Of a DNA stretch of 26,290 bases, positions 6,952 to 13,220 are shown in pieces; positions within the stretch are counted from its first letter, which is position 1, and each line of letters opens with the position of its first letter. The stretch lies in IMG/VR virus record IMGVR_UViG_3300020731_000405, positions 1 to 26,290 of that record; one strand, given 5' to 3'. The DNA is from a virus. The notes under the pieces were generated by a model. The model made no database searches, was not told the DNA's origin, and saw only the letters and a list, made by a program, of their open reading frames with translations. The translations under genes and the position numbers were made by a program.

Positions 6952-7689
6952 CTAATTTGCGTATTTTTGAGCAATAAATTCTGCTTCAGGAATTCTTGTA
7001 TGTGTGTTTTTACTGCCCAACACTACAACAATTCTACGCCCTACATCAGTATCAAGCATCATAACTATGCAACCACCCGAGGCATTAATAAAACCCGTCT
7101 TGCTTACTATAAATTTATACTTTTTGCCTATGATGGGGTTAGTATTGTGAAAAATTATCCATTTGTTACGTACTCGTATTTTAACTTCGCTCATTTGGGC
7201 GGCGGCCACAATTTCAGGATAGTTACTTGCAGATTGTACTAATTTGATTAATTCCTCTGCGGTACTGACATTCATAATACTGAGTCCTGTAGGTTCTACA
7301 AAACTGGTATTTGACAATCCTAATAGTCTGGATTTTAAATTCATGGCCCTGATACATCCAGTATTGCCTGTAGGATAATGGTCGCATAATAGTACTGCGG
7401 CCTTGTTATCAGACTTTACAAGTGCAAGATTTATAAGTTCTTGTCTGGTATATGGGCCTATGTATTCGGCTAAATCTTGGTGTTGATCTAACACAATCAT
7501 AACGGTCATTAGTTTGCTGATACTGGCAATACTGCGAACCTGATCTATGCGTTCACCTTGTAATATATGCCCATCACCATCAGCCACTAACCAACTTTTA
7601 GCAGTTAGTTGTGGCCAATCAAATGCGTAAGTATTACAAGATGCAACTAATAGACTTAGATAGATTCCAAGTTTTCTATAGTTGACCAT
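6952..7689 (-). CDS. Secreted S11-family D-alanyl-D-alanine carboxypeptidase/endopeptidase
   Basis: 245 aa with a signal peptide (about residues 7-22, ending SCNTYA). All three penicillin-binding motifs are present: S-x-x-K as Ser56-Ile-Ser-Lys59, SDN at 93-95, and KTG at 197-199. These define the DacA/PbpG serine peptidase group that trims or cleaves peptidoglycan peptides in the periplasm. It lacks the C-terminal beta domain and amphipathic anchor of PBP5, so it is closest in size to PBP7 cores. Its start overlaps the MazG-like gene by 34 bases. A role in lysis, DNA entry or wall remodelling is possible; a signal-peptide form argues for action during infection rather than in the virion. Confidence 0.88.
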   Translation of the reverse strand: MVNYRKLGIYLSLLVASCNTYAFDWPQLTAKSWLVADGDGHILQGERIDQVRSIASISKLMTVMIVLDQHQDLAEYIGPYTRQELINLALVKSDNKAAVLLCDHYPTGNTGCIRAMNLKSRLLGLSNTSFVEPTGLSIMNVSTAEELIKLVQSASNYPEIVAAAQMSEVKIRVRNKWIIFHNTNPIIGKKYKFIVSKTGFINASGGCIVMMLDTDVGRRIVVVLGSKNTHTRIPEAEFIAQKYAN

Positions 7690-7991
7690 TTTTTTAGTTT
7701 CTCAATCTTAGCACGTTTAGCAAGTTCTAAAGACTCTGGATTAATTACATCCATCTTGATTAAAATATCAATCATGGCTTGTAGGTCTCCGATTTCTTCT
7801 TCTAAATGTTCTCGATTAGTTTTAGGTTTACCAGGTTTAAAATTATCAATACCAAATCTATGGCACTTACTAATTGCTTGAATTACCTCGGCACATTCTT
7901 CTGAGAGAATGTTCATTACTTCACGTTCTTGACTATTCATTTTATGGACCTTTGGGAAATCAATTGGGTTATCTGTATTTGTATAGTGCAT
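7656..7991 (-). CDS. MazG-like nucleotide pyrophosphohydrolase
   Basis: 111 aa from the ATG at 7991, chosen because it starts 2 bases after the exonuclease stop; a longer upstream reading would overlap that gene heavily. The all-alpha NTP-PPase signature is present: ILSEECAEVIQAI (E-E-x-x-E) followed by HLEEEIGDLQAMIDIL (E-x-x-D). This family hydrolyses NTPs or dNTPs to monophosphates; in phages it is proposed to clean the nucleotide pool or lower alarmone levels. It sits between the exonuclease and the S11 peptidase in one short operon under the promoter at 8581-8609. Confidence 0.82.
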   Translation of the reverse strand: MHYTNTDNPIDFPKVHKMNSQEREVMNILSEECAEVIQAISKCHRFGIDNFKPGKPKTNREHLEEEIGDLQAMIDILIKMDVINPESLELAKRAKIEKLKKWSTIENLESI

Positions 7992-7992
7992 A

Positions 7993-8574
7993 TTATCTCT
8001 GATTTGCAAATGGTGCAATATAAGCACCGTCCTTAGTTGTACTAGTACGCAAAGTGTTATAAACATTTTGAATACCTACTGCTTGATTCCACGCATCTTC
8101 TAACGCATGGTGAGCTGTTACTGGAGGACGTTGTGGATTGATACCTAAGTCAAATGCTGTACGAACATCACGTACTTCCCAAAACTTCCAAGGTATTGCC
8201 TTGTTAATTTTACGGAACACATGTTCGCAAATGATAATATCAAAACAACTACCATTTGACCAAACACGCTTTGCACCCCAGCAGAACTTATACAATTGAG
8301 CAAAAGCATCAACGATATCAATTCTTCCTTCAGGGTCAAACGCGGCGGCTTGCGCTTCTTTACTTTGATTGGCCCACCAAGCAATGGTATCATCGCTTGT
8401 TGTTAATCCAATTCTGTCACAACTATCAAGATCTACTTTGACGTAGAAACTCTGCATCTCGGGTTCTTTAAGTTCGGACCCAAACGGATCAAACTTAACA
8501 GCGCCGATTGTAAGGATGGTTGCGTCTGGAGTTGTATTTAGAGTCTCCAAATCTATCATAATGTCAGTAAGCAT
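7993..8574 (-). CDS. DEDDh 3'-5' exonuclease (DnaQ-like fold)
   Basis: 193 aa. MIDLETL near the start gives the first D-E pair, ILTIGAVKFDP follows, a middle Asp lies in WSNGSCFDIIICEH, and AHHALEDAWNQA near residue 160 gives the final H-x(4)-D. This arrangement matches the Rv2179c/ExoVIII-like branch of the DnaQ superfamily, which includes phage DexA-like enzymes acting on single-stranded ends or RNA. Predicted transcription starts at the A of its ATG: TATAAT, six bases, ATG, with no room for a Shine-Dalgarno. A second ATG at 8559 is possible but would also lack a ribosome site. It heads the exonuclease-MazG-peptidase group. Confidence 0.88.
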   Translation of the reverse strand: MLTDIMIDLETLNTTPDATILTIGAVKFDPFGSELKEPEMQSFYVKVDLDSCDRIGLTTSDDTIAWWANQSKEAQAAAFDPEGRIDIVDAFAQLYKFCWGAKRVWSNGSCFDIIICEHVFRKINKAIPWKFWEVRDVRTAFDLGINPQRPPVTAHHALEDAWNQAVGIQNVYNTLRTSTTKDGAYIAPFANQR

Positions 8575-8580
8575 ACAAAC

Positions 8581-8609
8581 ATTATAGCAGACTTAGACAC
8601 TTATGTCAA
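8581..8609 (-). promoter_or_regulatory. Consensus sigma70-type promoter, predicted leaderless
   Basis: TTGACA, 17 bases, TATAAT, a full consensus match, with the S21 TGA stop inside the -35. Six bases separate the -10 from the exonuclease ATG, so +1 falls on the A of ATG. An imperfect stem (about 10 bp with a 2-base bulge) can pair the spacer with codons 2-5 in read-through RNA. Confidence 0.88.
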
Positions 8610-8842
8610 TACATTTTTTTAGGTAATTGCTCTTTTTCGAGCTTCTTTTTATACCTGTTAATAGCGGCAGACTTTTTACGTTTGCGCTCAGTTGTTGGTT
8701 TTTCGTAAAACTCTTTTTGTCGTAATGTGTCCAGCACACCACTCTCTTCTACTTTTCTTTTAAATCGACGTAATGCCTGAGTAACGTTCTCATTTTCCTT
8801 TAAAGTTACTCGATTGCCGTCAAATCTTTTATTCTGACTCAT
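8606..8842 (-). CDS. rpsU: Ribosomal protein bS21
   Basis: 78 aa from the ATG at 8842, which has AAGGA four bases upstream; an ATG 30 bases earlier is possible. The body [19 protein letters not shown], then [20 protein letters not shown], is the bS21 family throughout. bS21 sits on the 30S platform by the anti-Shine-Dalgarno and affects initiation. The first 14 bases overlap the preceding unknown gene. Phage bS21 copies are known in several marine phage groups and are thought to swap into host ribosomes to favour phage messages. That is of extra interest here because several phage mRNAs appear leaderless. Confidence 0.95.
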   Translation of the reverse strand: MSQNKRFDGNRVTLKENENVTQALRRFKRKVEESGVLDTLRQKEFYEKPTTERKRKKSAAINRYKKKLEKEQLPKKMY

Positions 8843-9242
8843 CTGTTCCTTCATCTCCTTCTTGTTGTTCAAGATTGTTAATAATCCATTCTAGGTCATA
8901 TATACGATTTTTATTAATCAAATTATATGGCGTAATTTCATCTTTAGTTATGTAATGTGTATTTGGTTGTGCTAAAAGATAAGTTACAAACAATTTGGTA
9001 GTAGGATCACAGTTATCAATATCAATGATAGTGATGTCGCATTGATTGGCTACGCTTAATAACCAATCAATATCCTGTTCGTCATCATCGTATACAAATA
9101 CGTTAATTTCATCTAAGTTATGACTTAAGATTGTTTGGAACTGCTGTTTAACATATACAGACGGTTTTACTAGTAAGTAACCAATGTTTAAATTAAACAG
9201 TTTGTCCGGTGGTGTTATTAAGTTGATTTTTCCTAAGCTCAT
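8829..9242 (-). CDS. Unknown phage protein upstream of bS21
   Basis: 137 aa from the ATG at 9242; five more codons back to a TTG are possible. I do not recognise a family. It has no signal peptide or membrane segment. Alternating hydrophobic strands and acidic loops ([17 protein letters not shown], then [13 protein letters not shown]) look like an alpha/beta fold such as a Rossmann-type or TOPRIM-like domain, but no motif settles it. The C-terminus is acidic ([13 protein letters not shown]). It overlaps the preceding ORF by 50 bases and bS21 by 14, so it belongs to the same message. Confidence 0.65.
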   Translation of the reverse strand: MSLGKINLITPPDKLFNLNIGYLLVKPSVYVKQQFQTILSHNLDEINVFVYDDDEQDIDWLLSVANQCDITIIDIDNCDPTTKLFVTYLLAQPNTHYITKDEITPYNLINKNRIYDLEWIINNLEQQEGDEGTDESE

Positions 9243-9480
9243 GTATTCGTTCTTCAAAAATTTCTAATTTGTCTTCTGTAAAATCTGTAAATCTAGGTCC
9301 ATTAGTTTTTATATATTCGACAAATTTATATAACTCTTGTTCTGCATCTTGATCTACTACAACATCTTGAAACTGATGTGCGCCATACTCTATATATAAT
9401 TGATCAATTGGTTGATGTCCATTCCTGGCAACTAGTCTTGACCATAATGCGTTAGACGTAGACTGCTCTTGATTTTGCAC
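9193..9480 (-). CDS. Unknown ORF, probable -1 frameshift extension of the upstream membrane protein
   Basis: 95 aa counted from a GTG at 9480; no good ATG start and only a poorly spaced AGGA. Its frame stays open upstream through 20 more codons (starting DLHDQGSDGT) to the A9 run at 9541-9549 in the 3' end of the membrane protein gene. A -1 slip on A-AAA-AAG there would give one protein of about 488 aa. Alone it is a charged, soluble helical domain ([34 protein letters not shown]) with no family I recognise. Independent start at GTG after the upstream stop remains possible. Confidence 0.6.
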   Translation of the reverse strand: MQNQEQSTSNALWSRLVARNGHQPIDQLYIEYGAHQFQDVVVDQDAEQELYKFVEYIKTNGPRFTDFTEDKLEIFEERIHELRKNQLNNTTGQTV

Positions 9481-9485
9481 ATATC

Positions 9486-10658
9486 CTACGATCGGTTCTT
9501 GATTTGTATTTGTCCCGTCGGATCCTTGATCATGTAAGTCTTTTTTTTTGAGCCGTCCTCTTCCGAGTATACTGGCATCTCTGCACCATCTGTATTAATA
9601 TAAGATTCTCCGCGGGCTACACGTTCTTGCACAGTTTCTTCATCAGTAGTTTCTGTTTCTGCTACTGCGGCCTTTTCAGCTTCTTCGATCATACGATTCC
9701 ATTGCTCAATAGGCATAGGAATTTCTGATTCTTCTTGTTCTGTTATAGGAGCAGGGTCTGGAAATAATTCTGGTAATGGTTCCATATCTTTGAGCATGGT
9801 CATTGAATACTGGTCCACTGGCGGAGTTACTGTTGCTGAAGGAGTGACACCTATAATAGTGCCATCACTATCTTGTAATAACCCGACACCTTTTTCTTCT
9901 TGTTCTTTAGTCCATGCAAATGTCATTTGACTTGCAAGTAACATAATAACTGCTAGTGGATCAAACACTATAACAATCATTATGATGATCCATGTTACTG
10001 CACGTTCGAGCATGCTTGCATCTGGGGTAGTTCCATAGATAAAGGCAGCGATATACTTAATTGGGCCAACTTCGGCATCGACCTTACGTACCTCTGCACG
10101 TATTGGAGCCGCTTCGTCGTTAAGACTAGCAATAAGTTTCTGCTGGGACTCAATGTCTTTGGCAAGTGAAGCCCTGTCCTTCTGCTGACTCTTACGTACA
10201 GCGTTGGCTTTGTCGGCACCTTTTTCATCCGACGAGCGACCCATGATTTGGTCCACCGCCTCATCCATCTGTTTAAGTTGCTTGCGGTCGGCTTCGATAT
10301 TCTCTTTGGCAGTTTTGATCTTTTCATCAAAGATAGCGATTTTGCTTTGTACATCGCCGGAAACAAGATTTTGGTCATTGTGTGCTTTCGAAAGGAATCC
10401 AAAGATACCCATTGAGGTAATAAGCATTAATACAATGACTGCGACCGTCATGTATATTTTCATGAAACGTGGAGCACGTTCCCAATTTGCTTTTAGCCAA
10501 CTAGCGCAAACTAGTTTACCAACTTCTAATGCTGAACCCATAACTATGATGGGAATGACTGCGGCAGAAAATATAGCGGTCAAACCTACTACGGAATAGT
10601 AGATTGCGACCGCTGATATTGTTAAGCCTGTTAATAGGAGTAAATAGGCTAAAATCAT
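9486..10658 (-). CDS. Four-helix membrane protein with coiled coil and slippery 3' end
   Basis: 390 aa. Predicted membrane helices lie at about residues 3-25, 27-48, 67-90 and 221-243. Residues 103-200 form a long charged coiled coil (DEKIKTAKENIEADRKQLK and on) between helices three and four. The C-terminal 130 residues are acidic and Pro/Glu-rich. T4-like cyanophages carry membrane proteins of this general plan with no known function; I assign none. Codons 371-373 are AAA-AAA-AAG in the A9 run; the 0 frame adds 17 residues after it while the -1 frame enters the next ORF. A GAGGA sequence 9 bases before the heptamer could pair with 16S rRNA, as in the dnaX frameshift site. Confidence 0.72.
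   Translation of the reverse strand: MILAYLLLLTGLTISAVAIYYSVVGLTAIFSAAVIPIIVMGSALEVGKLVCASWLKANWERAPRFMKIYMTVAVIVLMLITSMGIFGFLSKAHNDQNLVSGDVQSKIAIFDEKIKTAKENIEADRKQLKQMDEAVDQIMGRSSDEKGADKANAVRKSQQKDRASLAKDIESQQKLIASLNDEAAPIRAEVRKVDAEVGPIKYIAAFIYGTTPDASMLERAVTWIIIMIVIVFDPLAVIMLLASQMTFAWTKEQEEKGVGLLQDSDGTIIGVTPSATVTPPVDQYSMTMLKDMEPLPELFPDPAPITEQEESEIPMPIEQWNRMIEEAEKAAVAETETTDEETVQERVARGESYINTDGAEMPVYSEEDGSKKKTYMIKDPTGQIQIKNRS
9540..9549 (-). promoter_or_regulatory. Candidate -1 frameshift slippery site (A9G)
   Basis: Frame reads TCA-AAA-AAA-AAG, containing the heptamer A-AAA-AAG used by dnaX and many IS3-type elements. GAGGA lies 9 bases upstream. The -1 frame after it is open through the ORF at 9193-9480. 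No strong downstream stem was seen. Confidence 0.6.
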
Positions 10659-10668
10659 CCGTAAACTT

Positions 10669-11277
10669 TTATAGTGTTGTTCCGCTAATTTGGGTTACAG
10701 TTACGTCTGCAAAAATATTAGCTGGAACATCTGGTTGAACAATAGTTACAGGGCTTTGGAATTCTTCATAAGTTGAAGGATTGTAAACACGATAACTGCG
10801 AGTTTCGCCGGCGGCTAGGCCACGAATAAATCCACCCACTACCAAATCACGGATTGCTTGTGCTGTTTGAGTGTAAGATGAAGTTGCTGTAGAACCGTTG
10901 TAACTAGTTGCAAGTGCCTTTTGTAAACCAGGCAATACAAATGAATCACGATCGTAAACGACAGTGAAAGCTACACCAGTTGGTTGGTTATCAGCTACAG
11001 TATTACCTGAGCTAGTTACTACTACGTTTTCGATGCGGCAATCTGCCAATAAACCTAGTTGTTCGATAATTGCGTTCCAACGTATATTGCCACGTGCTAA
11101 ACGTAGTGCGCTGACAGTAGTGCTAGGTTTGGTTGCAAATGTATCCCAGTTGTAAGGGTTGATTGCTCCGTTGTTATTGCCGTCGGCAGTAGCGTATGTG
11201 CCAGTGCTGGCAGTCCATTGTACACGGTAGTAACCGGGTGTTAATTGATTTGAATCTTGTTGATATCCTGATGCCAT
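10669..11277 (-). CDS. Probable virion structural protein
   Basis: 202 aa, no signal or membrane segment. Rich in Thr, Ser, Asn, Gly and Tyr with alternating beta-type segments (YYRVQWTASTGTYATAD, FTVVYDRDSFVLPGLQ, ETRSYRVYNPSTYEEF), as in tail or decoration proteins. Family not recognised. It is preceded by AGGAGC before ATG, by a GATAAATA late-type promoter at 11302-11309, and by a 12-bp inverted repeat with a TATAAT in its loop, so it can be transcribed both early and late. Its stop is 10 bases before the membrane protein gene. Confidence 0.6.
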   Translation of the reverse strand: MASGYQQDSNQLTPGYYRVQWTASTGTYATADGNNNGAINPYNWDTFATKPSTTVSALRLARGNIRWNAIIEQLGLLADCRIENVVVTSSGNTVADNQPTGVAFTVVYDRDSFVLPGLQKALATSYNGSTATSSYTQTAQAIRDLVVGGFIRGLAAGETRSYRVYNPSTYEEFQSPVTIVQPDVPANIFADVTVTQISGTTL

Positions 11278-11301
11278 ATTATGGGCTCCTATTATATTAG
11301 G

Positions 11302-11309
11302 TATTTATC
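11302..11309 (-). promoter_or_regulatory. Late-type promoter GATAAATA
   Basis: TGATAAATAC on the minus strand, 24 bases before the structural gene start and directly after the downstream arm of the 12-bp inverted repeat. The same TGATAAATA string precedes the tailspike gene. Confidence 0.6.
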
Positions 11310-11352
11310 AGTAAAACGTCTATGTTGCATTATAGCAGGCAGACGTTTTACT
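11310..11352 (-). repeat. 12-bp perfect inverted repeat with promoter in the loop
   Basis: AGTAAAACGTCT and AGACGTTTTACT, 19 bases apart. TATAAT lies in the loop and the upstream arm fills most of the -35/-10 spacer. No U-tract follows, so it is not a clear terminator for the gene at 11367. It may be an operator or an RNA hairpin in read-through transcripts. Confidence 0.7.
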
Positions 11353-11357
11353 AACAA
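11329..11357 (-). promoter_or_regulatory. Sigma70-type promoter TTGTTA-17-TATAAT
   Basis: Perfect -10 and a 4/6 -35 at 17-base spacing on the minus strand; +1 near 11322, leader about 45 bases. It overlaps the 12-bp inverted repeat. Confidence 0.55.
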
Positions 11358-11366
11358 GTTTTTTGG

Positions 11367-11708
11367 CTATTTAAAAATAATCATAGCCATTAGGCCCGCT
11401 TGGATAAAAAATCCAAACCCAATAGTTACAATGTTTAAAAAATCCTTTTGAATTGCGGCTTTGATAAAAAAGCAAAACAATCCAGACCAGGCAAATAATA
11501 CCAAGTCTACAGGTGGCATTTTTTCAGTTAAACCTGTCAAAACTGCCAAGAGTGTAGGGATAGTGGCTAAATGCAATAAAATTACAGCAACCCAACCCAT
11601 AGTTTCTGCTGAAACGTGAGGTGCATGTTCTTTGATGTTTTTGACCCATAAATCCAAATCAAAAAAATCGTGTACTTGCTTTTTAATAACATCCATGTTC
11701 ATATTCAT
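11367..11708 (-). CDS. Small three-helix membrane protein, possible holin
   Basis: 113 aa. A 35-residue amphipathic N-terminus (DFFDLDLWVKNIKEH) is followed by three hydrophobic segments at about 36-60, 67-84 and 91-112. Size, helix count and position directly downstream of the SleB-type hydrolase (8-base gap) suit a holin, but no holin family signature is visible, and small membrane proteins of unknown role are common in phages. AAGGAATAGC before ATG supports this start; the next two Met codons (positions 3 and 5) are alternatives. Confidence 0.62.
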   Translation of the reverse strand: MNMNMDVIKKQVHDFFDLDLWVKNIKEHAPHVSAETMGWVAVILLHLATIPTLLAVLTGLTEKMPPVDLVLFAWSGLFCFFIKAAIQKDFLNIVTIGFGFFIQAGLMAMIIFK

Positions 11709-11716
11709 GCTATTCC

Positions 11717-12247
11717 TTAATTATAGAAAAGGTGATGGCCGATTTTGGCCACGGGCTTTTTATTCCACCCTGGGTTGACATAATCCCCGTGAAAATACAG
11801 GGCGTTCTTTAAGTCTGGTAGTCGGAATCCTTCCAATAGGACTTTCTTTGCTACTTCCATGGATTCTGTGTACATTGGTCCATTCATTGGCTTCATAGCA
11901 CTAGGACCTTCACAATACCAACTAAATTGGCACATGACTTTTTCGTACACTACATTTTTTTGATATACAACCTTACAGATGTCGCTAGGAAATTGTCCGC
12001 TTTCTGTACGATTGATTGTGACTTGTGCAACTGCTACTTTACCTTCAAAAGGTTCAGAGCCTGCTTCGTGATATATGTTACGAGCTAGACAATCTAATTG
12101 GGCTTGTCTCATTTGTGCTGTAACTGGGCTCGCTGTTTCTCGAGCTTGTTTTAAATGTTCAAATTTCTGAGTAACTGTGATTTGAACTACTCCTACTATT
12201 GCCAGGATAGCCAGGCAATTTATTACTAGTTTGATAATGCGTATCAT
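11717..12247 (-). CDS. SleB/CwlJ-type cell-wall hydrolase with N-terminal membrane anchor
   Basis: 176 aa from the ATG at 12247, set by AAAGGAGAAAAAA; the reading frame is open further upstream but that part has no start signal. Residues 8-25 are a hydrophobic signal or signal-anchor. The Hydrolase_2 domain spans 48-176: LDCLARNIYHEAGSEPFEGK with the catalytic Glu61, AVAQVTINR, CKVVYQK, CQFSWYCEG, YFHGDYVNPGW and KIGHHLFY. The family cleaves peptidoglycan glycan strands. With the small membrane protein after it, this could be the lysis enzyme; the anchor suggests export by Sec rather than need for a holin. The S11 peptidase at 6952 is a second wall enzyme. Confidence 0.9.
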   Translation of the reverse strand: MIRIIKLVINCLAILAIVGVVQITVTQKFEHLKQARETASPVTAQMRQAQLDCLARNIYHEAGSEPFEGKVAVAQVTINRTESGQFPSDICKVVYQKNVVYEKVMCQFSWYCEGPSAMKPMNGPMYTESMEVAKKVLLEGFRLPDLKNALYFHGDYVNPGWNKKPVAKIGHHLFYN

Positions 12248-12378
12248 TTTTTTCTCCTTTACGCTGGATGAGGTGTCGCTACCACCGTCATATGTTAATA
12301 TATGGCTGTATCCGTTTCTCCTTAACAAAAAGCCGTTTGCCCCAAAACCCTTCGGGGACAATATATAGTTATCCTCTG

Positions 12379-12393
12379 TATTACCAGGTAATA
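12379..12393. repeat. Palindrome TATTACC-A-GGTAATA
   Basis: A perfect 15-base palindrome in the 171-base gap upstream of the SleB-type gene. Candidate protein-binding site. The rest of the gap holds a late-type octamer at its far end and a short GC-rich repeat near 12340, with no credible ORF. Confidence 0.4.
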
Positions 12394-12415
12394 TACTATT
12401 ATTTCAAATGGGCGA

Positions 12416-12423
12416 TATTTATC
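12416..12423 (-). promoter_or_regulatory. Late-type promoter GATAAATA upstream of the hydrolase
   Basis: GATAAATA on the minus strand overlapping the stop codon of the preceding gene, about 170 bases before the hydrolase ATG. Late timing would fit a lysis gene. Confidence 0.5.
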
Positions 12424-12817
12424 TCCTCATTCGGGAAATATCTACTGCCTCTTCATCACTAAAAACCGGCACTGCGTTGCTTTTATGCATGGTTGCGATG
12501 CCTTTTACTTTTGTGCCAGTGTACACTTTGGCTGGTGCTAGTGTAGCATTACCGCCGCCTGTATCTCTACTCTTAATATGAGCAGTAGTATTACGGCCTT
12601 CTGGAATCTTTAAGCTATAAGTAGAACTTAAACTTGGAGCACTCATAGCACGAGTACGCTTCTTGTCTTCTGCTTCTATAGCCCAACGCTTTTGAAGCTC
12701 TTTCCAAGATTCTTCCAATTCTCTAGCCTTTCTAGCATGTTCTGCCGAAGCAAATTTCTTTTTGCCTTTTTTCTTGCCTGTAGTACTAAGCCACGGACCT
12801 TCTAAATGCATACTCAA
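12419..12817 (-). CDS. Unknown basic phage protein
   Basis: 132 aa counted from a TTG at 12817; that TTG is 7 bases after GGAG, while the ATG two codons later (12811) is 13 bases after it, so the TTG may be the true start. The first 60 residues are strongly basic and helical (KKKGKKKFASAEHARKAREL, ESWKELQKRW); the rest is Ser/Thr-rich and likely disordered. No family recognised. Its Shine-Dalgarno lies inside the downstream arm of the inverted repeat at 12825-12870, which also encloses its promoter. Confidence 0.66.
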   Translation of the reverse strand: MSMHLEGPWLSTTGKKKGKKKFASAEHARKARELEESWKELQKRWAIEAEDKKRTRAMSAPSLSSTYSLKIPEGRNTTAHIKSRDTGGGNATLAPAKVYTGTKVKGIATMHKSNAVPVFSDEEAVDISRMRR

Positions 12818-12824
12818 AATAAAT

Positions 12825-12870
12825 CTCCAAAAGTTATAACAATGCTAATAGTATAGCACCACTTTTGGAG
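12825..12870 (-). repeat. 10-bp inverted repeat that contains the Shine-Dalgarno
   Basis: CTCCAAAAGT and ACTTTTGGAG, 26 bases apart. On the minus strand the downstream arm carries the GGAG ribosome site of the gene at 12419, the loop carries TATACT, and the upstream arm lies in the promoter spacer. Read-through RNA can hide GGAG; RNA begun at +1 (near 12843) lacks the upstream arm. Confidence 0.75.
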
Positions 12871-12878
12871 ATTGTCAA
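12850..12878 (-). promoter_or_regulatory. Sigma70-type promoter TTGACA-17-TATACT
   Basis: Perfect -35, 5/6 -10, 17-base spacer on the minus strand, just after the stop of the secreted-protein gene. Drives the basic protein gene at 12419. Confidence 0.82.
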
Positions 12879-12879
12879 C

Positions 12880-13197
12880 TTAGTTTGGAACTAATGCACT
12901 TCTATAGCAATTACAGTTTGCATCCAAAATAGCTTCCCAGTGATAACCATATGGAGGTTGCGGAGGAACTACTTGGGGTGCTGGATAAACTGGTTGTGGT
13001 TGTACCACTACAACATCTGGACGTCTAGGTTGTGCTAGTTCATATCCAATTACTCCACCGATTACACTTGGTACTACCCAACCAAATCCTGGACGGTAAA
13101 CATAATGTCCGCCTCCATGATGCCAGCCATCGGCGTAGGATACTGCACAGAAACTTAACCCTGCACACAGTATAAAAGTTGTCAGAATTTTTTTCAT
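12880..13197 (-). CDS. Small secreted protein, Gly/Pro-rich
   Basis: 105 aa with a clear signal peptide (MKKILTTFILCAGLSFCAVS, cleavage probably after YA). The mature part has HHGGGHYVYRPGFGW, a short Gly-rich hydrophobic stretch (SVIGGVIGYELAQ), then a Val/Gln/Pro repeat (VVVVQPQPVYPAPQVVPPQ) and a Cys pair near the end (NCNCYR). Proteobacterial genomes hold many envelope proteins of this make-up; none has a firm function I can transfer. It was probably picked up from a host. The start has GGTGAT upstream and lies 23 bases after the H1-like gene. Confidence 0.7.
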   Translation of the reverse strand: MKKILTTFILCAGLSFCAVSYADGWHHGGGHYVYRPGFGWVVPSVIGGVIGYELAQPRRPDVVVVQPQPVYPAPQVVPPQPPYGYHWEAILDANCNCYRSALVPN

Positions 13198-13220
13198 TTT
13201 ACATCACCCAATAATTAATA

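Noticed and set aside
9995-10402. Minus-strand ORF of 135 aa inside the membrane protein gene
   Set aside because: It is an out-of-frame shadow with a very basic, Arg/Ser/Leu-rich product and no start signal of its own.
11709-11730. TATAAT at the 3' end of the SleB-type gene
   Set aside because: It encodes the last residues (Tyr-Asn then stop) and no -35-like hexamer lies 16-18 bases upstream.
12330-12360. GC-rich repeat CCCC/GGGG near 12340 as a terminator
   Set aside because: Stem of 3-4 bp only, with competing pairings and no clean T-run; too weak to annotate.
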